A DNA stretch of 64,000 nt from Vulcanimicrobiota bacterium (GTDB lineage: Bacteria > Vulcanimicrobiota > Xenobia > Xenobiales > Xenobiaceae): the NCBI GenBank assembly GCA_944322965.1, contig CALUQR010000001.1, positions 1-64,000 of the forward strand, given 5' to 3'. The position numbers were made by a program, and so were the translations under genes. The notes beneath the pieces are model-generated. The model was not told where the DNA came from, ran no database searches, and worked only from the letters and a program-made list of their open reading frames with translations. Positions 1-6,978 of the stretch are shown here, one piece after another. Each line of letters begins with the position of its first letter. The first letter of the stretch is position 1.

Positions 1-118
1 GAGTAGTTTCTGGCTGTTTTAGACGGCTGGAAGCTTAAACTCTAGGTCGATCACTTACCTAGAAAAGCAAGTTTTGTGTTTCTAAGAGTTTCTGCTACTC
101 TGTAAACTCATTTTTGTG
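1..118 (+). other. Possible 3' part of a structured RNA, cut by the window edge
   Basis: No reading frame is supported here. The stretch can fold: GAGTAG at 1-6 can pair with CTACTC at 95-100, and TCTAGGT at 41-47 pairs with ACCTAGA at 57-63. It runs straight into an intrinsic terminator at 119-160, so it is transcribed on the plus strand and could be the end of an RNA gene or a long 3' UTR. I could not match it to tmRNA, RNase P RNA, 6S or SRP RNA motifs. Confidence 0.25.
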
Positions 119-160
119 AGCGTGGCTCTACCTACGGTGGTGGAGGCGCTTTTTTGTTTT
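119..160 (+). terminator. Intrinsic terminator
   Basis: AGCG (119-122) pairs with CGCT (147-150), and CTCTACC pairs with GGTGGAG inside it with one wobble and a small bulge. The loop is about six bases. The stem is followed by TTTTTTGTTTT. It ends a transcript that enters from the left edge. Confidence 0.65.
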
Positions 161-162
161 AA

Positions 163-1559
163 ATGAGAAATTTGCAATTCGTAATTCGGAATGCGCTTAT
201 CTGGCAGCCTCCGGCCGCCAGATAAATTGGGAATTAGGAATGCGGAATGCGTAATTGAGATAGTGAGGTACTGGCGGTAGGGGAATGAGTGGCTCTAACT
301 TTGGTTTTGGCGATGAGTAAAGGGCGAGATGGCTTGGGAAATGACTGGCTGACTCTTTGGGGCGCTTGGCTGGGGGAAAAATCGTCTTGGAATGTGCGGC
401 CCGCGCCGCGGTCCAATTGGGCAGACGTCCTAAATACCTCCACGAGAGAACAGAACACAAATCTAAGACCTGGGCGTCAGCACTAAAGCGTTAGGCCAAA
501 GCCCTCAAAACGCGGTGAAACCGCAGCGATTCTTCCGCCAGCCAAGCTACTTTCGGATCTGCCAAGTCACTAACAAGCAGAAACTTAATTCCGAACTACG
601 CACTCCGCATTGCTAGCCGCCATCCCGGCGGCTAGCGAACTCCGCATTTCGCACTCCGAATTAGATTTGGCCTCCATCAAGCAACAGAACACAAATGAAG
701 ATCCAGGCGCCAGAACCAAAGCGCCAAGAAGGCAGTGCAACTGCCAACGATTCTCCCGTGTGTCAAGTTATTTCCAGATCCGCTAAGTCATTAACAAGAG
801 CCATTTAATTCCGCATTAAGCATTCCGCATTGCTAGCCGCCGTCCCGGCGGCCCCGGGGATGATCAGATGATAATGGTTTAGTCTCCCACTAATATAGCC
901 CCCCTTAGCCTTGGCTAAGGGGGGCTATATTAGTGGGAGACAATTAGGAATTCGGAATTAGGAATGCGTAATTGAGGGGTGTGACTGGGGGGAGAGGTTA
1001 TTGCTCTAACTTGGGTTTAGGCGAGACTTGGTGACGAGGCGGCTTGGGGGAAGGGGCAATTCGTAATGAGGAATTCGTAATGTGTAATTGGCTCGCCGTC
1101 AGTGAGATGGACTGTGGCTCTAACGTTTGTTTCGGCAGGACCTATGGGCGAGATGGCTGAGAGCTAGTTACCGACTGGTTCCGTAGGTAACTTGACCGGG
1201 GGAAAATCGTACTGATGCAGCGTTGGCGCACGATCTAATTGGACAAGCACCCTAGAGGCCTCATTTAAGTAACAGGACACAAACTAAGAACTGGGCACCA
1301 GAACCAAAGCGCCAAAAAGGCAGTGAAACTGCCAACGATTCTCTCTTATGCCAAGCTATTTCCGGATCTGCTAAGCCATTCACAAAAGCAATTTAATTCC
1401 GAACTACGCATTGTGCATTCCGAATTGCCGCCGCCAGGCGGCTGTCGCGATTCTCTCATGGGCCAAGTTACTTCCGGATCCGTCAAGCCACTAACAAGCG
1501 CCCTTTAATTCCGAATTACGAATTCTGCATTCCGAATTGCTAAACCGCCGTTCCGGCGG
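163..1559. repeat. Array of MITE-like non-coding elements (left block)
   Basis: No coding signal is seen over about 1.4 kb. The stretch holds diverged copies of one modular element. One outer end reads like AATGCGGAATGCGTAATT (226-258, 950-975, 1067-1100). The other end is its inverted complement, like AATTCCGCATTACGCATT (586-612, 805-832, 1391-1425, 1505-1540). Between them lie a 'GGCTCTAACTT...GGGCGAGATGG' body (about 287-435, 988-1050, 1112-1250) and a 'GGCAGTGAAACTGCC-AACGATTCT' body (about 475-600, 660-810, 1265-1400). CCGCC-N5-GGCGG hairpins punctuate the copies. Short open frames inside overlap in many frames, lack ribosome sites and follow the repeats, so I do not call them genes. Confidence 0.75.
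882..941. repeat. Perfect 29-bp inverted repeat with 2-nt spacer
   Basis: Bases 882-910 and 913-941 are exact reverse complements with TT between them. The arms start GTCTCCCACTAATATAGCC. No T-run follows on either side, so it is not a standard intrinsic terminator. Its sequence differs from the surrounding repeat family, so it looks like a separate insertion into the array. Confidence 0.85.
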
Positions 1560-2537
1560 CTAAGGGCGTAGCTTTTTCACTTCAGATAAGGGAACGCTAA
1601 CTAATCTGGCGATTAGATTATCTTCAAAGCCCTCAGCGATCATTTGGCGAATGACTTGCGCCGCTTTCGCGGCTATGCCTTTAGCTTCGCCTATACGCTC
1701 CCCCTCTATTCTTCCTTCATTTCGTCCTATACGCTCTCCCTCGGCGCGGCCTTGTTTGATTCCTTGGTTAATGTAAGGGAGGGTCCAATCGTCCATCTCT
1801 GGGGTAACTACGGTCATCTTTTCTTCCTCCTTTAAACGTTCTACAACGATCTTTGCCCCCGATATTTTGCGGACTGGCAAGACGCAGGTCTCTAGCCATA
1901 TTATAATCTCTTGGCGCAAATTTTCATAAGCTGGATTCCTTAGAGCGCGGAACATCACTTTCCAGAGTCGCTCCATCTCCTGAACATTAGCGGCCCGTTC
2001 AAAGCGGAAGATCCAGGCGCTGATACCCTTGGCTTTATCTACTAAAGACTCTTCTAGGTGGCGAATGTCAATTAAATGGTATTTGAAATGCAAGTCGTCG
2101 AACTCCCTCAGCTGCGGCTCTGAGAATTGCGCATCTCTTAAACTTAAGACCGCATTCCAAGGATTGGCGCCGTTGTAGAGCACGATTGGCAAGACTTTGG
2201 GTAAAAGTAGCTCGCCTTTATCAGCTTGCTGCTCAAAAGTCTGACGTAGTAAGAGAGCTGTGTACTCCAAGAGCCTGAAGACCATAAGCCTATCAATCGT
2301 ACTTTGGAACTCCAAGAGGATGGCTACCCAAAAAAGCTGGCCGTTATAGCCTTTCACTTGCCAAATGAGGTCGCTTCTCCGCTCCGCCTGCTCTTGATTT
2401 TGAAAGACGGTTGGCAGGAGCTCTAAAGTCTTGAAATCGAGCCGTTCGGCCAAATCCTTAGAAATAAAATCGCGCACCAAAGACTCAACCATATCGGCGC
2501 GGCTAAAGAACTTTTTGTAACTAGAATCGTGGCTCAA
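1560..2537 (-). CDS. Rpn/YhgA-family PD-(D/E)XK nuclease (putative transposase)
   Basis: This 325-residue protein matches the Rpn (recombination-promoting nuclease, 'transposase_31') family. The N-terminus MSHDSSYKKFFSRADMVESL is typical. The nuclease core is visible as Asp56 in RRSDLIW and E76-F-Q78 in ILLEFQS. The tail at about residues 265-295 has a charged repeat (GRAEGERIGRNEGRIEGER), common in this family. The start is TTG preceded by a G-rich Shine-Dalgarno, which places MSHDS at the family N-terminus. Known members cut DNA and promote RecA-independent recombination; whether this one mobilises the flanking repeats is inference. The stop codon lies at the edge of a repeat hairpin. Confidence 0.85.
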   Translation of the reverse strand: MSHDSSYKKFFSRADMVESLVRDFISKDLAERLDFKTLELLPTVFQNQEQAERRSDLIWQVKGYNGQLFWVAILLEFQSTIDRLMVFRLLEYTALLLRQTFEQQADKGELLLPKVLPIVLYNGANPWNAVLSLRDAQFSEPQLREFDDLHFKYHLIDIRHLEESLVDKAKGISAWIFRFERAANVQEMERLWKVMFRALRNPAYENLRQEIIIWLETCVLPVRKISGAKIVVERLKEEEKMTVVTPEMDDWTLPYINQGIKQGRAEGERIGRNEGRIEGERIGEAKGIAAKAAQVIRQMIAEGFEDNLIARLVSVPLSEVKKLRP

Positions 2538-3324
2538 TCTGCCCCCCCCTTTATGCGTATCGAAGTTAAGTTCCCTCTAGGGTGATTGTATAACCGTATC
2601 CTTGGTTTTGGCAAGACTTACTTGGCTGCCGGGGGCAATGCGTAATTAGGAATGCGTATGCCGCCTGGAGGCGGCAATTAGGAATTCGGAGTGCGTAATG
2701 AGGAATTAGGAGGAGTGTAACGAGTGGGGAGGGCGTGGCTTTAACTTGGGTTTCGGCAGGACTTAAGGGCGAGGAAGCGGCGGGGAGAAAGTTGCCGGCT
2801 GATTCCGAGAAGGGCATGGCTAGGGAGAAAATCGTCTTGGTGTGGCGCGGCCGGGGGAGGCTGTGGCTCTAACTTTAGTTTCGGCAGTGGGTGAGGGGCG
2901 AGATGGCAAGGAGTTAGTTGTCGACTGGTTCCGATGGGGCTTAGCTAGGGGGAAAATCGTTAGGGTGTGCGGCGCGGAGCGCGCCGCGGTCCAATTGGAC
3001 AACGATCAAAACAAAAAAAACGCGGCTAAGCCGCAACGATTCTTCCCTAGGCTAAGTTACTTTCGGATCTGTTGGGTCATTGACAAAAGTCAATTAATTC
3101 CGCATTACGCATTCCGAATTAGACTAAAGGCAGTGAAACTGCCAACGATTCTCTCTTATGCAAAGTTATTTCCGGATCCGCCAAGCTATTGACAAGAGCC
3201 ATCTAATTCCGCATTACTCATTAAGCATTCCGAATTGTATTGCCGCCCTCAAGGCGGCGCCTTACTTCCCCAATTCCGAATTATGAATTCCGCATTCCGA
3301 ATTGCTAAGCCGCCGTTCCGGCGG
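2538..3324. repeat. Array of MITE-like non-coding elements (right block)
   Basis: This is the same family as the left block. Left-type ends are at 2636-2712. Body copies run at about 2738-2850 and 2858-3002, and hairpin-plus-CGATTCT bodies at 3010-3095 and 3124-3210. Right-type ends are at 3093-3120, 3207-3238 and 3273-3303. Small GC hairpins of the GCCGCC...GGCGGC type occur at about 2660, 3240 and 3307-3325. Nothing here looks like a protein-coding gene. Confidence 0.75.
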
Positions 3325-4395
3325 CTAGCTAAGGCGAAATGCTCGCAAAGTAAGGCGGTGGGCGACGGCCAGGGCTAGGGAGCTGCAGGCGGCGAAGGTG
3401 AGGTAGCATTTCCCCAAACCGCGGTAGAGTTGGGAGAGCATTTGGGCGCGTTGGCCGGGGTCTAAGGCTAGGTAGTCGTAGCCGAAGGAGTTGGGATTTG
3501 AGAGACTCATCATCTTCATAAAGTAGGGCGTCAGATACTCGTAGAGCGGCTGGGTGAGGATGGGATTATAGAGAGAGCTAGGGTCTAAGGCGTAGAGGGC
3601 GATAGGTCCCATGGTGAGGGGGTTCAAAATATCGATTAAGGGGAACTCTTGGAGGCGGACAGGGCTTAAAAAGGTGAGTAAGGCGCCAATTACCCCCAGT
3701 CCGATCCAGCTCCCTGAGCTTAAACCCTTAAAGCGCAGGGCCCAGGTGGCTCCCCCTAAAGCTAAGATCCAGAGGGCTACCTCTACTTGATGGACGGGCA
3801 GGATGCGGGCGACTAGGACTAATAAGAGGTTACAGAGGACTACGGTGCGCAGCGAGTCGCCGCAGGAGGAAGCCGTCTTGGAATTCCCCAGTCCCCAGAA
3901 GAGTCCTAAGGCCAGAGCTGAGATGAGGACCCAAAAACTGAGCCAGATGGCGCTTAAGACTTGCCAGAGGACGAGGGGCGCCCCCAGAAGGTAGCTGAGA
4001 ATTAATAAGAGGCTGACCCCCAACCAGTCTAAGCAGTAGGGCAGAGAGAGCACCCCCAGCTTAGTATAGAGGAGCTGATTATTGCCGCTAGGGGTCAATT
4101 CGAGGAGCCGACAGACCCCTAGGAGTCGTTCTGCCCGCACCGAGCTGGCCAGGCGGGGGGCTAAATTCCAATACTGATCGATAGCTAAGCCTAAAAGTAT
4201 GGTCGGCGGCCAGATAGCCCACAGTTGAGGCTGGGAGCTAACCCCTAGATAGAGAGCCGCCAAGAGAGCGAGCGCGCTCACCACCCATCCTTGGGGGATA
4301 GACTCCTGACTCTCTAGGGCCCTAATCTCCTTAGTGAGGAAGGGGTTCTGCCATCGCTGCCAGCTCAGCAATTTATAAAGTAGGAATTTAGACAC
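3325..4395 (-). CDS. Multi-pass membrane protein, ABC-2 permease-like
   Basis: This 356-residue protein has roughly eight to ten hydrophobic segments, spread from residue 35 to the C-terminus. The cytoplasmic N-terminal motif NPFLTKEIRALE resembles the 'NP(V/L)xxKExR' start of ABC-2 type permease subunits, and the C-terminus (AVAHRLTLRAFRLS) fits that layout too. No ATPase partner is adjacent, so transport is a guess. The start ATG reads MSKFLLYKLLSW. The TAG stop sits directly on a repeat-borne hairpin, exactly as in the nuclease gene at 1560. Membrane location is secure; function is not. Confidence 0.6.
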   Translation of the reverse strand: MSKFLLYKLLSWQRWQNPFLTKEIRALESQESIPQGWVVSALALLAALYLGVSSQPQLWAIWPPTILLGLAIDQYWNLAPRLASSVRAERLLGVCRLLELTPSGNNQLLYTKLGVLSLPYCLDWLGVSLLLILSYLLGAPLVLWQVLSAIWLSFWVLISALALGLFWGLGNSKTASSCGDSLRTVVLCNLLLVLVARILPVHQVEVALWILALGGATWALRFKGLSSGSWIGLGVIGALLTFLSPVRLQEFPLIDILNPLTMGPIALYALDPSSLYNPILTQPLYEYLTPYFMKMMSLSNPNSFGYDYLALDPGQRAQMLSQLYRGLGKCYLTFAACSSLALAVAHRLTLRAFRLS

Positions 4396-4474
4396 CTTAG
4401 TATGATACCCGATCTTTGGGGCTCTGCAAGTAGAGGGGGAGGAAAAGGTCCTAGAAGCTAAAGAAGGAGTGAAG

Positions 4475-5347
4475 ATGAATAGTCAACTAACTGGGATGGC
4501 TACAGCTTTACAGGGGCTAAACCCTCAAGACGGCCTTATCGCCACCCCTTTAGCGGGGGTTGAATTGGCTTGCCGTTACGCTCCTCGGACGGCGCGGCCC
4601 TGTTTCTATCAGGCGGCTTGTATCCTCTTGGTGCAGGGCCAAAAAGAGCTCCTCTTTGGCGAGCGTCAGTTGGAGATAGAGGGCGGGGAATATATTCTAT
4701 CTTGTACTTCCGTGCCCGTCTTTAGTAAGGTCGTTAGGGCTACGCCGCAGGAGCCTACGATCAGCTTAATTCTCAACTTAGAGCCGGCTCTTATGGCCCA
4801 ATTAATCTGCGACTTAGAATTAGAGGGACAATTTGAGGAGGCTCAGTTTTTAGAGAGTTTCCCTTTAGAAATAGGGGGCCTGGAGATTTGGCGACGTTTA
4901 GTCCAGCTCTTGCAAATGGAGGCGCCGTTGCAGCGCGTCTTGTGGCCGGGACTGAAGCGGGAGTTATACTGCCATCTCTTACTGGGGCCGGGTAGTAGCG
5001 CTCTGCGGGGGACCTATCAGGCGGGCGCCGTTCCCTGCCAAATTGCCCGCGCGCTCTCCATCTTACAAAACTCTTTTAAAGAGCGCCTGGCTATGGAGCG
5101 GTTGGCCCAAGAGGTCAATCTCTCCCCCTCCGCTTTCTATCGCCACTTTAAGCGGCTCCTCCAAGTTACTCCCTTACAATATCAGAAATATTTGCGCCTC
5201 CAGGAGGCCCAGCAGCTCTTGTGGGTAGGTTGGGAGGTCCAGCAGGCGGCCTATGAAGTAGGTTATGAGAGCCCCTCCCAATTTAGTCGCGACTTTAAGC
5301 GCCGCTTCGGTCTCTCTCCCAGCGCCGTAGGCGCTGGGAAGGAGTGA
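4475..5347 (+). CDS. AraC-family transcriptional regulator
   Basis: This 290-residue protein has an AraC_N-type sensor half (about 1-185) and a C-terminal double helix-turn-helix (about 190-288). Helix-turn-helix signatures are ERLAMERLAQEVNLSPSAFY and the second motif VGYESPSQFSRDFKRRFGLS. I chose ATG at 4475 over the upstream GTG because AAGGAG (4464-4469) sits five bases before it and overlaps the GTG. It is convergent with the carboxymuconolactone decarboxylase-cupin gene, with six bases between stops. That pairing is common for this AraC subfamily. Two direct repeats upstream of the neighbour are its likely binding sites. Confidence 0.88.
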   Translation: MNSQLTGMATALQGLNPQDGLIATPLAGVELACRYAPRTARPCFYQAACILLVQGQKELLFGERQLEIEGGEYILSCTSVPVFSKVVRATPQEPTISLILNLEPALMAQLICDLELEGQFEEAQFLESFPLEIGGLEIWRRLVQLLQMEAPLQRVLWPGLKRELYCHLLLGPGSSALRGTYQAGAVPCQIARALSILQNSFKERLAMERLAQEVNLSPSAFYRHFKRLLQVTPLQYQKYLRLQEAQQLLWVGWEVQQAAYEVGYESPSQFSRDFKRRFGLSPSAVGAGKE

Positions 5348-5353
5348 ATAATT

Positions 5354-6397
5354 CTACTCTAAGTTGCGATAGAAGCTCTCTTCTACCGGTTCTAACCATT
5401 GGGTAGTAGCGTTGGGGGCGGGCTCTTCGATAGCTAAGTGGCTAAACCAAGAGTTAGGGGAGGCGCCGTGCCAATGTTTAACTCCGGCGGGGATCTCTAC
5501 TACCGAACCGGGATAGAGGCGTTGCGGTTCTTTCCCCCACTCTTGGTAGTAGCCCACTCCCTGGGTGACTATTAAGATCTGTCCGCCCTCTTTGTGAATA
5601 TGCCAATTATTGCGACAACCGGGCTCAAAGGTGACGTTGGCGATCTTGACCCCTTCTTTAGTGAGAGGTTGGAGGAAACTCTGACCTTGGAAGTATTGGG
5701 CGTAGGCTACATTGGGTTCCCCTTGGGGGAAGATGGCGGGACTATTTTGAGCGCGGCAACGGCTGACTAAGGCTTGAGCCGCTTGGAGCTTTTGCGGGGA
5801 TAAACCCGTATTTTCCGCCATTTTTAAGTGTCCGGCTAATTGACTCTCCGTCCCCTTTAAACTGGAGAGGATAGCTACCGTAGCTAACTCTCTTTGGGAG
5901 TAGGTGAGTATCTCTCGCCCAAAGAGATCGGCAAAGAGATGCTCTTTTAAAAATTGATCGATAGCGGGGGCAAAGGTCACAAAACTAGCCTGAGTGGGGC
6001 CTCCCACTAGTTGGCGGCGTACCCGCTCGCCATAGGTATTCTTATCGATTTGCGGGCTGAGAGAGGTAGCTTCTTCCCCTATAATCGTCTCTTTAGAGGC
6101 CAGGTCTCTTTTTTTGACGACATCTTCTAAAGTTTGCAGGGCATTGAGACTGCGAGGAAAACCTGCATAAGCATAGCAATGGATAAGGAGCTCTTTAGCT
6201 TGATTGAGAGTCAGCCCCTCGTCTAAAGCTCGGTCTAAGTGTTGGGCTAGCGCATCCTGGGCTCCTAAGGCGGCGCAGGCGGAGATGAGAACTATATTAT
6301 GTTCATCTTTACTTAAAATAGATTGGGCCATGCTGGGACCTCCTAAAAAATAGATGATAACCGAACAAAAGATGACCAATTTGGAAATATGCGACAT
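5354..6397 (-). CDS. Secreted carboxymuconolactone decarboxylase-like/cupin protein
   Basis: This 347-residue protein has two carboxymuconolactone decarboxylase-like helical domains (about 25-110 and 145-225) and a C-terminal cupin (about 245-345). The cupin metal motif HIHKEGGQ and later PAGVKHWHGA are intact. The N-terminus, MSHISKLVIFCSVIIYFLGG followed by PSMAQS, looks like a signal peptide, so the enzyme is probably exported. ATG at 6397 has AAGGAAGGA seven bases upstream; a longer frame from 6457 has no such site. The family includes AhpD-like peroxidase and decarboxylase folds, and the exact substrate is unknown. It is probably controlled by the convergent AraC regulator. Confidence 0.82.
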   Translation of the reverse strand: MSHISKLVIFCSVIIYFLGGPSMAQSILSKDEHNIVLISACAALGAQDALAQHLDRALDEGLTLNQAKELLIHCYAYAGFPRSLNALQTLEDVVKKRDLASKETIIGEEATSLSPQIDKNTYGERVRRQLVGGPTQASFVTFAPAIDQFLKEHLFADLFGREILTYSQRELATVAILSSLKGTESQLAGHLKMAENTGLSPQKLQAAQALVSRCRAQNSPAIFPQGEPNVAYAQYFQGQSFLQPLTKEGVKIANVTFEPGCRNNWHIHKEGGQILIVTQGVGYYQEWGKEPQRLYPGSVVEIPAGVKHWHGASPNSWFSHLAIEEPAPNATTQWLEPVEESFYRNLE

Positions 6398-6451
6398 TGT
6401 CTGGTCCTTCCTTGGCGTTAGGCTAGATAAGCTGGAGGAATCCTTCCATAA

Positions 6452-6512
6452 CCTCAATTATGCCTTAGAAGCGAATGGAGCCCATGAATAATTCTCCCTG
6501 ATTTATGCCTAA
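6452..6512. promoter_or_regulatory. Direct repeat, candidate AraC-type operator
   Basis: CCTCAATTATGCCTTA (6452-6467) and CCTGATTTATGCCTAA (6497-6512) match at 13 of 16 positions in the same orientation, 45 bp apart. They lie 55 to 115 bp upstream of the carboxymuconolactone decarboxylase start. AraC-type regulators bind such direct repeats, and an AraC gene lies just beyond the target. Confidence 0.5.
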
Positions 6513-6542
6513 TTCTCTCTTTTGATATGGTGGAATTAGTAC

Positions 6543-6571
6543 TTGATATATCAACATATTTAAGGTAGATT
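6543..6571 (+). promoter_or_regulatory. Promoter with overlapping palindromic operator for the XRE gene
   Basis: TTGATA (6543-6548), a 17-bp spacer and TAGATT (6566-6571) form a sigma-70-type promoter 35 bp before the XRE gene. The perfect palindrome TTGATATATCAA (6543-6554) covers the -35 box. This is the arrangement expected for autorepression by an XRE protein. Confidence 0.55.
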
Positions 6572-6605
6572 CTTAGCTGAGGATTGTCTGAGGGGATTGT
6601 AAATA

Positions 6606-6890
6606 GTGGTGACTAAACGAGAGAAACGGAGTTGGGGTGAGATCGAAGCTCAGATCTACACCCCCCAAAAGATAGCGGCCAGCAAGTTGCGCATGGCCTT
6701 AATAGAGGAGATAGTGCGCATTCGGCGCCAGCAGGGCGTGACCCAGCAGCGCTTAGGCGATTTGGGGGGCGTCAAGCAGCCGGTTATAGCGCGTATGGAG
6801 CGGGGTACTACTAGCCCCCATTTAGATACGGTTTTAAAAGTACTGACCCCCTTGGGTAAGACCTTAGCTATTATCGATATCGAGTCTTAA
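6606..6890 (+). CDS. XRE-family helix-turn-helix protein (antitoxin-like)
   Basis: This 94-residue protein has a HTH_3 domain at about residues 30-85 (RRQQGVTQQRLGDLGGVKQP, then VIARMERGTTSPHLDTVLKV). The size and the charged N-terminal arm resemble HigA-type antitoxins. The start is GTG after GAGGGG (6590-6595). No toxin gene is present: only about 200 bp separate it from the divergent neighbour, and the downstream gene is a peptidase-like protein. It is therefore a solitary regulator or an orphan antitoxin. A palindrome overlapping its promoter suggests self-repression. Confidence 0.75.
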   Translation: MVTKREKRSWGEIEAQIYTPQKIAASKLRMALIEEIVRIRRQQGVTQQRLGDLGGVKQPVIARMERGTTSPHLDTVLKVLTPLGKTLAIIDIES

Positions 6891-6978
6891 GAATTTAAGG
6901 ATAGTCTAGATTTAAAAGGGACTGGGGCCTTAGAGCCAGAAGTTTCCCAGGTTAGCTTAGCTTTTGGGGTGCGTGTCT

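Noticed and set aside
119-160. Minus-strand match to a tmRNA 3' end (CGCCTCCACCA)
   Set aside because: No T-arm or tRNA-like fold precedes it; the bases form part of a plus-strand intrinsic terminator.
197-486. Overlapping open frames of 65-87 residues on both strands
   Set aside because: They lie in the repeat array, overlap each other in several frames and lack ribosome sites; composition follows the repeats.
2842-3192. 116-residue open frame on the plus strand
   Set aside because: It runs through two repeat bodies and inverted-repeat ends; no ribosome site, and a related reading is not kept in the other copies.
163-3324. CRISPR array
   Set aside because: Repeats are diverged, irregularly spaced and in both orientations, with no uniform spacers and no cas genes.
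6606-6890. Complete toxin-antitoxin pair
   Set aside because: Only the antitoxin-like XRE gene is present; neighbouring space is too small for a toxin and the next gene is unrelated.
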